Assembly (NCBI GenBank): GCA_029906985.1
Contig: JARYMT010000004.1
Location: 1-64,000, forward strand
From: Microgenomates group bacterium
Lineage (GTDB): Bacteria > Patescibacteriota > Microgenomatia > UBA1406 > GWC2-37-13
DNA: 64,000 bases
Direction: 5' to 3'
Both the position numbers and the translations under genes were made by a program. This document shows, in pieces, positions 9,061-17,511 of the stretch. The notes under the pieces are model-generated. The model saw only the letters and a program-made list of their open reading frames with translations, was not told the DNA's origin and did not search any database. The number at the start of each line of letters is the position of its first letter. The first letter of the stretch is position 1.

Positions 9061-9147
9061 TTCACTATTTGATTAATAACCTATAATTACATATAGAAAT
9101 AATTTTCTTATTGATATAATTATAATATAATTATTGCAAATAAGACC

Positions 9148-9153
9148 TATAAT
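9148..9153 (+). promoter_or_regulatory. -10 box for the YkgJ-like gene
   Basis: TATAAT ends 5 nt before the ATG at 9159. No convincing -35 is visible. A leaderless start is predicted. Confidence 0.5.
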
Positions 9154-9158
9154 TAATT

Positions 9159-9803
9159 ATGGCTACTGAAAATTGGCAAGAAAAAGAGGTGGCTAATGCT
9201 TTGGCTTTACTACACGGGCTTCATCGTCCGAATAATCGTAATAAAAATTTTCCTCGCAATCCAGATAATTTAAAGCCGATTTGCCGAAATTGTATCGGAA
9301 TGTGTTGTATATCGATGGCGTTTATCGGATTATCAGTAATAGAACAAACCCTATTATTAACAGGTGGGACGGTTTGGGATGATTGGGTTTTTTTAGAAGG
9401 TGACGAAATTGATCCTAGAGTCGTTAAATTAATTGTCACATATCATAATACAGGGAAGATTCCTCCAGAATTAGAATTATATCGAGCTAATAAAAGTAAA
9501 ACATTTTTGTTTGATCTCGGAAGAAAAAAGCAATGTAACCCAATTATTTTGGGTCCATGCGGATATTTGCAATCAAATGGCCACTGCGGAATTTATCACT
9601 ATGCAAGGCCAGAGCCGTGTGGTAAATTTCCTCAATCAGGAAAAGATTGCCAAAGAATTTTTGTCGCTAAAGGCTCACCAGCGGCTTTAGAGATAGAAAA
9701 AATTATAAACAGCTCAAGTTTATATTTATCGGTGCTGGCTTATTTGATTACCGGTTTTAAAAGACAAACAAATCATTTTCAATTTTCTTCGCAATATATG
9801 TAG
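9159..9803 (+). CDS. YkgJ-like cysteine-cluster (metal-binding) protein
   Basis: The 214-aa soluble protein has the spaced cysteine pattern of the YkgJ/CxxCxxCC family: CRNCIGMCC at residues 42-50, then C-G-Y-L, then C-G-I-Y-H-Y-A-R-P-x-P-C-G-K-F-P, then a last C about eight residues on. The family is thought to bind zinc or an Fe-S cluster and its role is unknown. The N-terminal helix and the region between the cysteine groups are not recognised. It is divergent from the transglutaminase-like gene and convergent with pheT. Confidence 0.65.
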   Translation: MATENWQEKEVANALALLHGLHRPNNRNKNFPRNPDNLKPICRNCIGMCCISMAFIGLSVIEQTLLLTGGTVWDDWVFLEGDEIDPRVVKLIVTYHNTGKIPPELELYRANKSKTFLFDLGRKKQCNPIILGPCGYLQSNGHCGIYHYARPEPCGKFPQSGKDCQRIFVAKGSPAALEIEKIINSSSLYLSVLAYLITGFKRQTNHFQFSSQYM

Positions 9804-9859
9804 GCTGAAATTTGGTTGATGGTTGGTCGCTTCGGGCAATATATTTTTTTTAAGAAAGA

Positions 9860-11818
9860 TTAAAAGGAAAGGTTTTTTGAAATTTTTTTTAATTCGCTTT
9901 TTGCTTCCTCTTCGGTAAGATTTTTTTTGTCAGAAGCAAAGTAAAAGCGAAAACTAGCTCGGTTTTTGTATAGATTTATCAGTTCAATTTTTTCCAGAAA
10001 TTTAGATGTTTGAAAAGAAATTTTTTTAATCCGGGCAAAATTATTTATTTCACTTAATTCTAAAGTCAAATCAAGCTTAATTATCGCAAAAGGATTAATC
10101 GGTTTATAATTAGGAATTAATTTAAAATTTTTTGCTAAAATTTCTAGTTTAATCTCTCCAATAAAATATTGATTAATTTTTTTCAAAATACCGGCCAATT
10201 GGTCATTTATCAAGACTTTTAACTCATTTGACTGCTTGTCAATTTCAAATCGATAATTAATGTTTAATTCATTCAATAAAGATTCAATAATTCCCTTTAA
10301 ATCAAAAAAATCAGTATTAACAGCGATTCCCAAATGATATATTTCATCGGGTTGATTATTTTTTTGGGGCAGATATACTTTGGCAATCTCAAAAAATTTA
10401 AGAATTTCCTTTTTGCCGGAATTATTTTCAAGATTTCTTATCAACGAGGGAATCAAAGAAATTCGTAAATATTCAATTTCTTCTGAAATTGAATTAGATA
10501 ATTTTAAAAAATTTTTTGGCGATAAATTTAATTGGTTGATCGTTTTTTTGGCGATCATTGAATAATTAATTACTTCATTTAAACCAAGGTGCTTTAAAAA
10601 GTATTTAATTTTTTGCTGGATTTTAAACATGCGATTTAATTTGTCATCTTGGACGACTATTGCTGGCGGTGACAAGCGACTGGGTAGACGATGATAGCCG
10701 TAAATTCGGGCAATTTCTTCAATTAAATCTTCAGGAATATGAATATCATGTTGGCGATATGAAGGGACAGAGACCTGAAAAATTAATTGATCGGCTTCTT
10801 TTTTTTGCTGAACTGAAAAATCTAAATTCTCAAGGATTTCTATAATTTTCTCTTTATTAATTATAACGCCGATTAAACGATCGATAAGCGCATTATTAAT
10901 ATCGACTCTTCGAGGACGATAAGGATTAGGGTAAATATCGTAAAGCCGGGAATTAATTTGGCCATGAGCATATTTTTTTAAAAGTTCCACCCCATAGACC
11001 AAAGTTGGTTCGACTCGCTCTTCATCAAGACCTTTTTCAAAGTAAGTGGCGGCAACTGTCCTTTGACCAGTGGTCATAGTAGTTTGTCGAATAAAAGTTT
11101 TGTTATAAGTTTGGACAAAAAGGACGACTCTCTTTGTCTTATTATCAATGGCGGAATTTAAACCTCCCATAATACCACAAAGATCGATTAACTTTCCTTC
11201 GCCATCTTCAATAACAATATCATTGCCAGGCAAAATTATTTTTTTTCCATCTAAAGTGACAATGGTTTCTCCCTTTTTACTTAATCTCATTATCATTGTT
11301 TTTTTCCCGATTTTATCATAATCAAAAACATGAACTGGTTGGCCTAAAGCCACCATCAAATAATTTGAAATATCAACAACATTATTGATTGATTTTATAC
11401 CAACATGAGTAAGTCTTTTTTTAATCTGATCAAAAGAGGGCTTAATCGAAATATTATCAAGGATAATGGCGGTAAACCGGGAACAAATTGTTTTATCTAA
11501 AATTTTAATTTTTAAATCTAATTTATCTTCCACTTTATCAAGAAGCGAAAATTTATATTTTTTAAGAGGATTTAATTTTAAATTGGTTCTTTTTTTAAAC
11601 ATCGGTAAAATAGCTTTAGCTTCTTGGGCAATGCCAAAAACCGAGGCAGAATCGACTCGATTGGAAGTAATTTCTATTTCATAAATAAAATCATCATCAA
11701 CTTTATAAATTCGTTCCACCGAAGGACCGCAAAGAGATAAATATTTTTGGATCTCAATCGGTGTTGCCTCGGTATCAAGATAATCCCTTAACCAGCGATC
11801 AGTAATTTTTATATTCAT
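9860..11818 (-). CDS. pheT: Phenylalanyl-tRNA synthetase beta subunit, short form
   Basis: The 652-aa protein is shorter than the usual 780-800 aa. It starts with the B1 segment (MNIKITDRWLRDYLD...) and passes directly to EIEITSNRVDSASVFGIAQE, so the inserted EMAP/OB-fold tRNA-binding domain usually found around residues 40-150 is missing. The B3/B4 editing region (about 110-290), B5 domain (about 300-380), catalytic-like domain and a C-terminal FDX-ACB anticodon-binding domain (about 565-652, ending TEEEAKSELKKISKNL) are present. It pairs with PheS to charge tRNA-Phe and is last in the thrS operon. Confidence 0.93.
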   Translation of the reverse strand: MNIKITDRWLRDYLDTEATPIEIQKYLSLCGPSVERIYKVDDDFIYEIEITSNRVDSASVFGIAQEAKAILPMFKKRTNLKLNPLKKYKFSLLDKVEDKLDLKIKILDKTICSRFTAIILDNISIKPSFDQIKKRLTHVGIKSINNVVDISNYLMVALGQPVHVFDYDKIGKKTMIMRLSKKGETIVTLDGKKIILPGNDIVIEDGEGKLIDLCGIMGGLNSAIDNKTKRVVLFVQTYNKTFIRQTTMTTGQRTVAATYFEKGLDEERVEPTLVYGVELLKKYAHGQINSRLYDIYPNPYRPRRVDINNALIDRLIGVIINKEKIIEILENLDFSVQQKKEADQLIFQVSVPSYRQHDIHIPEDLIEEIARIYGYHRLPSRLSPPAIVVQDDKLNRMFKIQQKIKYFLKHLGLNEVINYSMIAKKTINQLNLSPKNFLKLSNSISEEIEYLRISLIPSLIRNLENNSGKKEILKFFEIAKVYLPQKNNQPDEIYHLGIAVNTDFFDLKGIIESLLNELNINYRFEIDKQSNELKVLINDQLAGILKKINQYFIGEIKLEILAKNFKLIPNYKPINPFAIIKLDLTLELSEINNFARIKKISFQTSKFLEKIELINLYKNRASFRFYFASDKKNLTEEEAKSELKKISKNLSF

Positions 11819-11836
11819 AATAATTTTTAAACTTTA

Positions 11837-11859
11837 ACACCCTAACGAGGTGTGTTAGG
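11837..11859 (-). other. Two mutually exclusive small hairpins between pheS and pheT
   Basis: ACACC/GGTGT (11837-11841 with 11849-11853) and CCTAAC/GTTAGG (11841-11846 with 11854-11859) overlap, so only one can form at a time. They sit in the 50-bp pheS-pheT gap and could tune pheT translation or message stability. The stems are only 5-6 bp. Confidence 0.3.
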
Positions 11860-11868
11860 TTTAAAATT

Positions 11869-12921
11869 TTAAAATTTTTCTAAAAACCGAATATCGTTTT
11901 CATATAAAATTCGGATATCATCTAATTTTACTTCCTCTCTCATCATTAAACATCTTTCTGGCCCAAAGCCAAAAGCCCAACCGGAATATTTTTTAGGATC
12001 AATCCCGCCAGCTTTTAAAACATTAGGGTGAACCATACCAGCGCCCGCCAATTCCAGCCAACCAGACTTACAAACTTTGCATTTATTATTCTGATTAATT
12101 ACCCCTTTTCCCTGACAGACTCCACAACTAACATCGATTTCAAAAGAAGGCTCGGTGAACTGAAAATGGAAAGGTCGTAGCCGAATTTCCCTCTCTTTGC
12201 CAAAAAATTCTTTCACAAAGTAATTGATTGTGCCTTTTAAATGACTGATGTTAATGTTTTTATCAATGCAAAGACCTTCGAATTGATGAAACATCGGTGT
12301 ATGGGTAGCATCCCAATTTGGCCGATAACATTTTGCAATATTTATCATTCGGATTGGTGGCTGGCTCTTAACTCTTAACATCTCTCTTACTTGTCCGGAG
12401 GAGGTATGAGGAGAAAGAAGCATTTTGCCATATTTTTTATTTTCTTTGGCTTGAATAAAAAAGGTTTCAAAATCATCTCTTGCGGGATGGCCCTTTGGCA
12501 TATTTAAAGCTTCAAAAGCAAAATATTCCCATTCGACTTCCGGATATGAAAGACGAACGAAACCGATTTTTTCAAAAATCTCAACAATTTCTTCAATAAT
12601 ATATGTCAAGGGATGAAGACTGCCTTTTGGATATTTTTTTCCCGGTAAAGTTTTATCGATAAAAACTTCTTTTTTTTCTTTTAAAGATAAATTTTTTTCC
12701 CATTTTTCAAGATATTGAAAAATTGTTTTTTTTAAATCATTGATTTTTTGGCCAAAAATTTTTCTTTGATCGAGGGGAATTTGTTTTATTTTCTTTGTTA
12801 ATTGATTAATTAAACCCTGACGACCAAGGTATTTAATTTTCAAATTTAGTAGCTGATTTAAGGAGTTAATTTTTTTTAATTCCCCTTCAAACTTTAATTT
12901 TAAGGAATTGATCTCATCCAT
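11869..12921 (-). CDS. pheS: Phenylalanyl-tRNA synthetase alpha subunit
   Basis: At 350 aa this is normal length. It has an N-terminal coiled-coil (about 1-85) and the class II catalytic domain: motif 2 area LLSPHTSSGQVREML, then QFTEPSFEIDV, and the motif 3 segment GWAFGFGPERCLM near the end. A small CxxC...CxxC insertion (VSCGVCQGKGV, CKVCKSGW) precedes GAGMVHPNVL, as in some other bacterial PheS, and may bind zinc. It forms the heterotetramer with PheT 50 bp downstream. Confidence 0.96.
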   Translation of the reverse strand: MDEINSLKLKFEGELKKINSLNQLLNLKIKYLGRQGLINQLTKKIKQIPLDQRKIFGQKINDLKKTIFQYLEKWEKNLSLKEKKEVFIDKTLPGKKYPKGSLHPLTYIIEEIVEIFEKIGFVRLSYPEVEWEYFAFEALNMPKGHPARDDFETFFIQAKENKKYGKMLLSPHTSSGQVREMLRVKSQPPIRMINIAKCYRPNWDATHTPMFHQFEGLCIDKNINISHLKGTINYFVKEFFGKEREIRLRPFHFQFTEPSFEIDVSCGVCQGKGVINQNNKCKVCKSGWLELAGAGMVHPNVLKAGGIDPKKYSGWAFGFGPERCLMMREEVKLDDIRILYENDIRFLEKF

Positions 12922-12937
12922 ATTTAAATAGACTTTT

Positions 12938-13285
12938 CTATTTTTTTATAGTTTCGACTATTTGTTTAAAAATCGCCGGATGTTCGACAGCAATTTTTGC
13001 CAAAATTTTTCGGTCTAACTCAATTTTTTTCTCCTTTAATTTAAAAATAAATTGGCTATAGGTCATACCTAAAGATCTGATAGCGGCGTTTAAGCGAATA
13101 ATCCATAATTGACGAAAATCTCGTTTTTTATTTTTTCGGCCGGCAAAAGCGTATTCGCCAGCGTGTAAAACAGCTTCTTTAGCTTTTTTGAACTGTTTAT
13201 GACGGGACATCCAATAACCTTTGGCCGCCTTTAAAACTTTTTTATGTTTACTTCTCGTACGGACACCGCCTTTGATTCTTACCAT
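12938..13285 (-). CDS. rplT: 50S ribosomal protein bL20
   Basis: The 115-aa protein begins MVRIKGGVRTRSKHKKVLK. The long basic helix and C-terminal globular half are typical of bL20, an early 23S assembly protein that in many bacteria also represses its own operon. It lies between rpmI and pheS in the standard infC-rpmI-rplT order. Confidence 0.97.
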   Translation of the reverse strand: MVRIKGGVRTRSKHKKVLKAAKGYWMSRHKQFKKAKEAVLHAGEYAFAGRKNKKRDFRQLWIIRLNAAIRSLGMTYSQFIFKLKEKKIELDRKILAKIAVEHPAIFKQIVETIKK

Positions 13286-13318
13286 AAATTTATTTGAAAT
13301 TATTAATTAATTTATCAA

Positions 13319-13516
13319 TTATTTTTTACCCAACATTTTTAAAATCTTTTTTTTATAAGTTCCCTCGATTTTTTTTAATTGTTTCAGTCTTCTGATTCTT
13401 TTTTTTCCTTTTTTGCTTCTTAAATGCCTAAGATGTTGTGAGCGATGAAGAATTTCACCTCTCTTGGTAACTTTAAATCTTTTGGCAACTGATTTTTTGG
13501 TTTTTTGTTTTGGCAT
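13319..13516 (-). CDS. rpmI: 50S ribosomal protein bL35
   Basis: The 65-aa, very basic protein starts MPKQKTKKSVAKRFKVTKRG and has the HLRH segment and Lys/Arg-rich C-terminus of bL35. It sits 21 bp after infC and 33 bp before rplT. Confidence 0.96.
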   Translation of the reverse strand: MPKQKTKKSVAKRFKVTKRGEILHRSQHLRHLRSKKGKKRIRRLKQLKKIEGTYKKKILKMLGKK

Positions 13517-13537
13517 ATTATTTAAAAATAATGATAA

Positions 13538-14068
13538 TCATTTTTTTCGGGCGACTACTGCCCGCAGCACCCTTCCTTCTAATTTTGGCAGTTTGCTGAT
13601 ATTTACTTCGCCGAGGCTAGAAATAAATTTATTAATTAAATCAAATGCCATTGGTTTTTTGCTGATCTCACGACCTTTTAGTCCAAGGTTCAACCTCACC
13701 TGATTACCTTCTTGCAAAAACTCCTTGGCTTTATTGATTAATCTGTTTAAATCGGCCTGGGCAATAAACAAAGAAAAACTGATATCTTTGACAACCCCCT
13801 TTTTGATTCCTTTTCTTGCCTCTTTTTGCTTTTTTTCTTGTTGATATAAAAATTTCTTAAAATCAATGATTTTGGCGACAGGCGGATTGGCTTTCGGGGC
13901 AATCAGTACTAAATCGACTTCTTTTTCCGAGGCCAAATTTAGAGCTTCTTGTTTTGTCATGACGCCAATCTGCGCTCCTTTTTCGTCGACGACTCGCAAT
14001 GTCGGCGCTTCAATTCGGTGATTCAAAAAATAAAATTTTCTGACAGGTCTTTTATAAAAATGTCTCAA
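13538..14068 (-). CDS. infC: Translation initiation factor IF-3
   Basis: The 176-aa protein has the N-domain (LNHRIEAPTLRVVDEKGAQIG), a basic linker (about 75-95) and the C-domain (VKDISFSLFIAQADLNRLI to the end). IF-3 keeps 30S subunits free and checks the start codon. Unlike the AUU start of enterobacterial infC, this copy uses ATG, and the start lies within the last 17 bp of thrS. That bears on start selection in a genome rich in leaderless starts. Confidence 0.96.
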   Translation of the reverse strand: MRHFYKRPVRKFYFLNHRIEAPTLRVVDEKGAQIGVMTKQEALNLASEKEVDLVLIAPKANPPVAKIIDFKKFLYQQEKKQKEARKGIKKGVVKDISFSLFIAQADLNRLINKAKEFLQEGNQVRLNLGLKGREISKKPMAFDLINKFISSLGEVNISKLPKLEGRVLRAVVARKK

Positions 14069-15821
14069 TTTGTTTCTTTAAATTTTGAATAAACTCGTAA
14101 AGATTTATCATTCCTAAATCTTTGCCTTCTCTTGTTCTTACCGATACATAATAACTTCTATCAACCTGATATTTTTTATATTCCTTCTCTCCAATTATAA
14201 TCATATAAGGAATTTTTTGCAAGGTTGATTGGCGGATTTTCTTACCCAAAGTATCGTTATTAGTATTTATTTCCGCTCGCAGATTATTTTTTAGCAATTG
14301 TTCAAAAATTAAATGACTATAAGAAAAATATTTATCTGATATTGGTAAGACTGCCACTTGTATTGGAGAAAGCCATAAAGGAAAAGCGCCAGCGTATTTT
14401 TCGATTAAAAAAGCAATCGTTCTTTCTAAACAACCTATCGATGAACGGTGAATTACTACCGGCTCTTCTTCTTCTCCTTTTTGATTAATAAAACGAAGCT
14501 TAAATCTTTTTGGCATGACAAAATCATATTGGACAGTAAAAGCGGTTTCTTCTTTTCCCAAAACATTTTTTAATTGAACATCTATTTTTGGTCCATAAAA
14601 AGCCGCTTCGTTGGGGGCTTCATAAAAATTGGCACTAATTTTTTTTAAGACTTCTCGTAAAATATTTTCCGCTTTATCCCAAGCGGGGTCATCTTTATAG
14701 TATTTTTGGCTGTCTTTTCGATTACCAAGCGACAAACGATATCGGTAATCAGACTGTTTTTTTAAGCCCAAAGCTTGGTTGACAAAATCAATTAAATTTA
14801 AAACCTTGATAATTTCTTCTTTAGCTTGATTAAGAGGGGTGATAATGTGAGCGTCGGCAAGCATAAAAAGTCTGGTGCGGATCAAACCGGTAAGTTCGCC
14901 ACTTTTTTCATAGCGGAATTGAGGTGAAATTTCTGCGTACCTGATCGGCATTTCTTGATAACTACGGGGTCGAGATTTGAAAAGTTCGAAGTGGTGCGGA
15001 CAGGTCATGGGCCGAAGTATTAATTCTTCCTTATCTACAATCATTGGTGGATACATGATATCTTTATAATATGGATAATGGCCGGATGTTCGGTAAAGAT
15101 CAACTTTGGCTAAATAAGGAGTATAAACATGTTGATACCCACGTTTAATTTCTTCATCAACAATAAATCTTTCCAAAATTCTTTTAATCGTCGCCCCTTT
15201 GGCAGTAAGCATCGGCAAACCCTTGCCGACCAAATCTGAAAAAACAAAAAGATCAAGTTCTTTTCCCAGTTTTCGGTGGTCTCTTTTTTTGGCCTCCTCT
15301 ATTAATTTGAGATAGTCGTTAAGCTCTTTTTGGCTTGGGAAGCAGGTGCCGTAAATTCGGGTCAACATTTTGTTTTTTTCATCGCCGTGCCAATATGCGC
15401 CCGCAACCGATAAAAGTTTAAATGGACCGATTTGTCCGGTGGAAGAAAGATGGGGGCCGCTACAAAGATCATAAAAATCTTTGCCGGTATAATAAATAAT
15501 TACCGGTTGACCTTTTTTTTCGATCTGGTCAAGCCACTCTAGTTTATAGGGATTATCTTTAAAGATTTCTCTGGCCTCTTTGACAGTAATTTCTTTTTTT
15601 TTAATTGGTAGATTAGCGTCAATAATTTTTTTCATTTCTCTCTCAATTTTAGTAAAGTCTTCTTCTGAGATTTTGATTTTTCTCGGGTCAAAATCGATAT
15701 AAAATCCTTCGGCGGTCGCGGGACCCATCGCTGGAATTATTTGGGGGAAAAGTTTGATGAGCGCCTGATGCAAAACATGTTCGCAGCTATGGCGCATCGA
15801 CAATAAATAATCATTATTCAT
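14052..15821 (-). CDS. thrS: Threonyl-tRNA synthetase lacking the TGS domain
   Basis: At 589 aa it is shorter than the usual 640. It begins directly at the editing domain: RHSCEHVLHQA (H11, H15) with C120 and H124 in DLCSGPH, the four metal-like ligands of the N2 domain. The N-terminal TGS/N1 domain is absent. The class II core has MTCPHH (C274), a motif 2 region FRYEKSGELTGLIRTRLF, DAHI (H325) and HRSSIGCLER with the third zinc ligand. The anticodon domain follows. It heads the thrS-infC-rpmI-rplT-pheS-pheT operon and has a promoter 25 bp upstream. Confidence 0.96.
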   Translation of the reverse strand: MNNDYLLSMRHSCEHVLHQALIKLFPQIIPAMGPATAEGFYIDFDPRKIKISEEDFTKIEREMKKIIDANLPIKKKEITVKEAREIFKDNPYKLEWLDQIEKKGQPVIIYYTGKDFYDLCSGPHLSSTGQIGPFKLLSVAGAYWHGDEKNKMLTRIYGTCFPSQKELNDYLKLIEEAKKRDHRKLGKELDLFVFSDLVGKGLPMLTAKGATIKRILERFIVDEEIKRGYQHVYTPYLAKVDLYRTSGHYPYYKDIMYPPMIVDKEELILRPMTCPHHFELFKSRPRSYQEMPIRYAEISPQFRYEKSGELTGLIRTRLFMLADAHIITPLNQAKEEIIKVLNLIDFVNQALGLKKQSDYRYRLSLGNRKDSQKYYKDDPAWDKAENILREVLKKISANFYEAPNEAAFYGPKIDVQLKNVLGKEETAFTVQYDFVMPKRFKLRFINQKGEEEEPVVIHRSSIGCLERTIAFLIEKYAGAFPLWLSPIQVAVLPISDKYFSYSHLIFEQLLKNNLRAEINTNNDTLGKKIRQSTLQKIPYMIIIGEKEYKKYQVDRSYYVSVRTREGKDLGMINLYEFIQNLKKQIETFL

Positions 15822-15846
15822 AAATTTATTTTAAATTATAAATATA

Positions 15847-15874
15847 ATTGTAGCATATTATTAAGAAGTGATAA
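15847..15874 (-). promoter_or_regulatory. Promoter of the thrS operon
   Basis: The minus strand has TTATCA (15869-15874), a 16-bp spacer, and the extended -10 TGC-TACAAT (15847-15855). The predicted leader is under 20 nt, with no room for a thrS-type operator hairpin or T-box. Confidence 0.5.
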
Positions 15875-15880
15875 ATATAA

Positions 15881-16462
15881 TCAGAAATTAGCAATCACTT
15901 TTTTACGCGGTCTGGGATCAAGCTCCATATCGATAATTTCCTTGTTGGCCTTTCTATAATCACCAATTTTGCCAAGAGCGATGATGACGAATGGATGATA
16001 ATTTTTATCAAGTTTGAGATAATTTTTGACTTTTTCCTTATCAAAAAGAGCCATTTGTCTAGTATAGTATCCAAGCGATTGTGATTGTAATATCAAGGAC
16101 ATGACCGCTGCTCCAAGATCGTAAAAAGCAAAGGGATTATCACCATTTTCATCATGGGTGATCGCGCAAGCCAATATAAAAACAGGGGCGGTTTTTGACC
16201 AAGATTGGTTATAGGAATTTAAAGCGGCAAAAAGTTTTTGATGGTCTTTGGTTCCTTTTTTGGTGAGATAAAAAAACCAAGGCTGGCGGTTATGGGCTGA
16301 TGGCGCCCAGCGGGCCGCCTCGAGAATAGATTTTAAATCTTTATCAGCTACCGGCTGGTTGGCAAAATAACGGGGACTGAAACGACTGGCAATCTCTTTT
16401 ATTACTGGACAAGCTGGTTGGGGTTTCCTAGCTTTCAAGATTTTTTGATTGATGTCGATCAT
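15881..16462 (-). CDS. Nitroreductase family protein
   Basis: The protein is 193 aa from the ATG at 16462. The reading frame stays open for 38 codons further upstream, but those codons are the tRNA-Val gene in translation and should not be annotated. Family features are SRFSPRYF (FMN phosphate-binding Arg/Ser), ILEAARWAPSAHNRQPW, the LGAAVMSLILQSQSLGY helix and a C-terminal LGK segment. These FMN enzymes reduce nitro compounds, quinones or flavin with NAD(P)H. The ATG lies 9 nt after the tRNA CCA end, so tRNA processing would create the mRNA 5' end. Confidence 0.88.
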   Translation of the reverse strand: MIDINQKILKARKPQPACPVIKEIASRFSPRYFANQPVADKDLKSILEAARWAPSAHNRQPWFFYLTKKGTKDHQKLFAALNSYNQSWSKTAPVFILACAITHDENGDNPFAFYDLGAAVMSLILQSQSLGYYTRQMALFDKEKVKNYLKLDKNYHPFVIIALGKIGDYRKANKEIIDMELDPRPRKKVIANF

Positions 16463-16471
16463 TGTTTTTAA

Positions 16472-16548
16472 TGGTGGTCGCGAGAGGACTTGAACCTCTG
16501 ACCTTTTCGATGTCAACGAAACGCTCTGGCCAACTGAGCTACGCGACC
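16472..16548 (-). tRNA. tRNA-Val (GAC)
   Basis: The 77-nt cloverleaf has acceptor GGTCGCG/CGCGACC, D arm GCTCAGTTGGCCAGAGC, anticodon stem TTTCG/CGAAA with loop TTGACAT (anticodon GAC), T arm AGAGGTTCAAGTCCTCT, discriminator A and an encoded CCA. It is cotranscribed with the nitroreductase gene directly behind it. Confidence 0.95.
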
Positions 16549-16707
16549 AAAACTTATATTTATATATATTATACAAATTTTTATATTTTTTTTTAGCAAA
16601 ATTAAGTGCTTAATCAGTTTAAAATAGTTTAAAAAATAAATATTAATATTAGTTAAATTAATTACGATAAAAATTTAATTTATTTGAGTTGTCGGGCCAA
16701 TCTCCGT

Positions 16708-16724
16708 TTAACCGCGGCGGTCAA
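16708..16724. repeat. Imperfect palindrome TTAACCGCGGCGGTCAA
   Basis: This is a near copy of the perfect palindrome at 1856-1872, with one mismatch in the arm. It lies in the 217-bp spacer between tRNA-Val and the frameshifted gene. The rest of that spacer is A/T-rich with nothing else visible. Confidence 0.4.
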
Positions 16725-16765
16725 TCGGGGAAAAAGTTGATTTTTGATAGTTTATATGATAAGAT

Positions 16766-17214
16766 ATGAAAATGGCAGCTGAAAAAAATGAGACACCACC
16801 TACAGGTTACAGACTTGTTGAAGTGTACCACCTGAACTTGCGGGACTTAGGGAGGATAATAAGGCAAGATTATTTACCTTAGAAATAGAATTGCCTCCTG
16901 GTATGGTGGCGGTTACTGCTATTCGTCCCGACGGTAATTTTTTTACTTTAAATGATTTATCTCTGTTGATTGGTGAGCCGGAAAAAGGCCCCATGTTAGC
17001 AGTCCATCCATTGGTAGCTCTATGTTGTGAAGACGAAAAAAAACAAGTAGAAGTTAGATATTGTTTAATACCTCTTTGTCCCCTTGACGGGCAATTGTTT
17101 AAAGATACTCCTCCCGACATACAGCCAGATCAGAATGGTAATCAACCACCACCAATTAGGATAACACATAAGGAAATAACTATAGATGGTGGGTATTATA
17201 CATTAAAGGTTTAA
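16766..17214 (+). pseudogene. Small unknown gene split by a frameshift
   Basis: From ATG 16766 one frame reads MKMAAEKNETPPTGYRLVEV and stops at 16882. A second frame, open from 16822 (VPPELAGLREDNKARLFTLE...), runs to 17214. The two join smoothly if one base is added near 16818-16825 (EV then VPPEL), so a single-base deletion is the simplest reading. A TATGAT ends 5 nt before the ATG. An alternative is an intact 107-aa gene starting at TTG 16891. The 140-residue product would be soluble, with a proline/asparagine-rich loop near its end. No family is recognised. Confidence 0.5.
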
Positions 17215-17338
17215 TTTTTTATAAAATAACGAACAATAGTTCAAAATTACATAATAGGCCTTTGTTTGACTGAAGCTATCGGTTTATTAAAACTTTCTTA
17301 TTTATTAAAATAATCATAAAAATATTTTAAAGAAAGTG

Positions 17339-17412
17339 CGGAACCAACGGGACTCGAACCCGCAGCCTCTTCCGTGACAGGGAAGCGCTCTAACCAATTG
17401 AGCTATGGCTCC
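17339..17412 (-). tRNA. tRNA-Asp (GTC)
   Basis: The cloverleaf has acceptor GGAGCCA/TGGTTCC (one G-U pair), D arm GCTCAATTGGTTAGAGC, anticodon stem CTTCC/GGAAG with loop CTGTCAC (anticodon GTC), T arm GCGGGTTCGAGTCCCGT and discriminator G, the aspartate identity base. CCA is not encoded. Confidence 0.95.
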
Positions 17413-17511
17413 AATAATTATTTTGTACTTTGTATTAAATACTTCTTCTTTTTTGATTTTTTACTTTAATTCTTTCAAATTACATTATTTTATCATTTTT
17501 TAAATAATCGA

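Noticed and set aside
9820-9856. Terminator or third copy of the GC palindrome (TTGGTCGCTTCGGGCAA followed by T8)
   Set aside because: The arms mismatch at two or more positions, so the stem is too weak to support.
16463-16576. N-terminal 38-residue extension of the nitroreductase
   Set aside because: It is the translated tRNA-Val gene; the real start is ATG 16462.
16781-16792. A-rich slippery heptamer (A AAA AAT) as a programmed -1 frameshift site
   Set aside because: A -1 shift there meets TGA at once. The frame change must occur after 16821, so a simple indel fits better.
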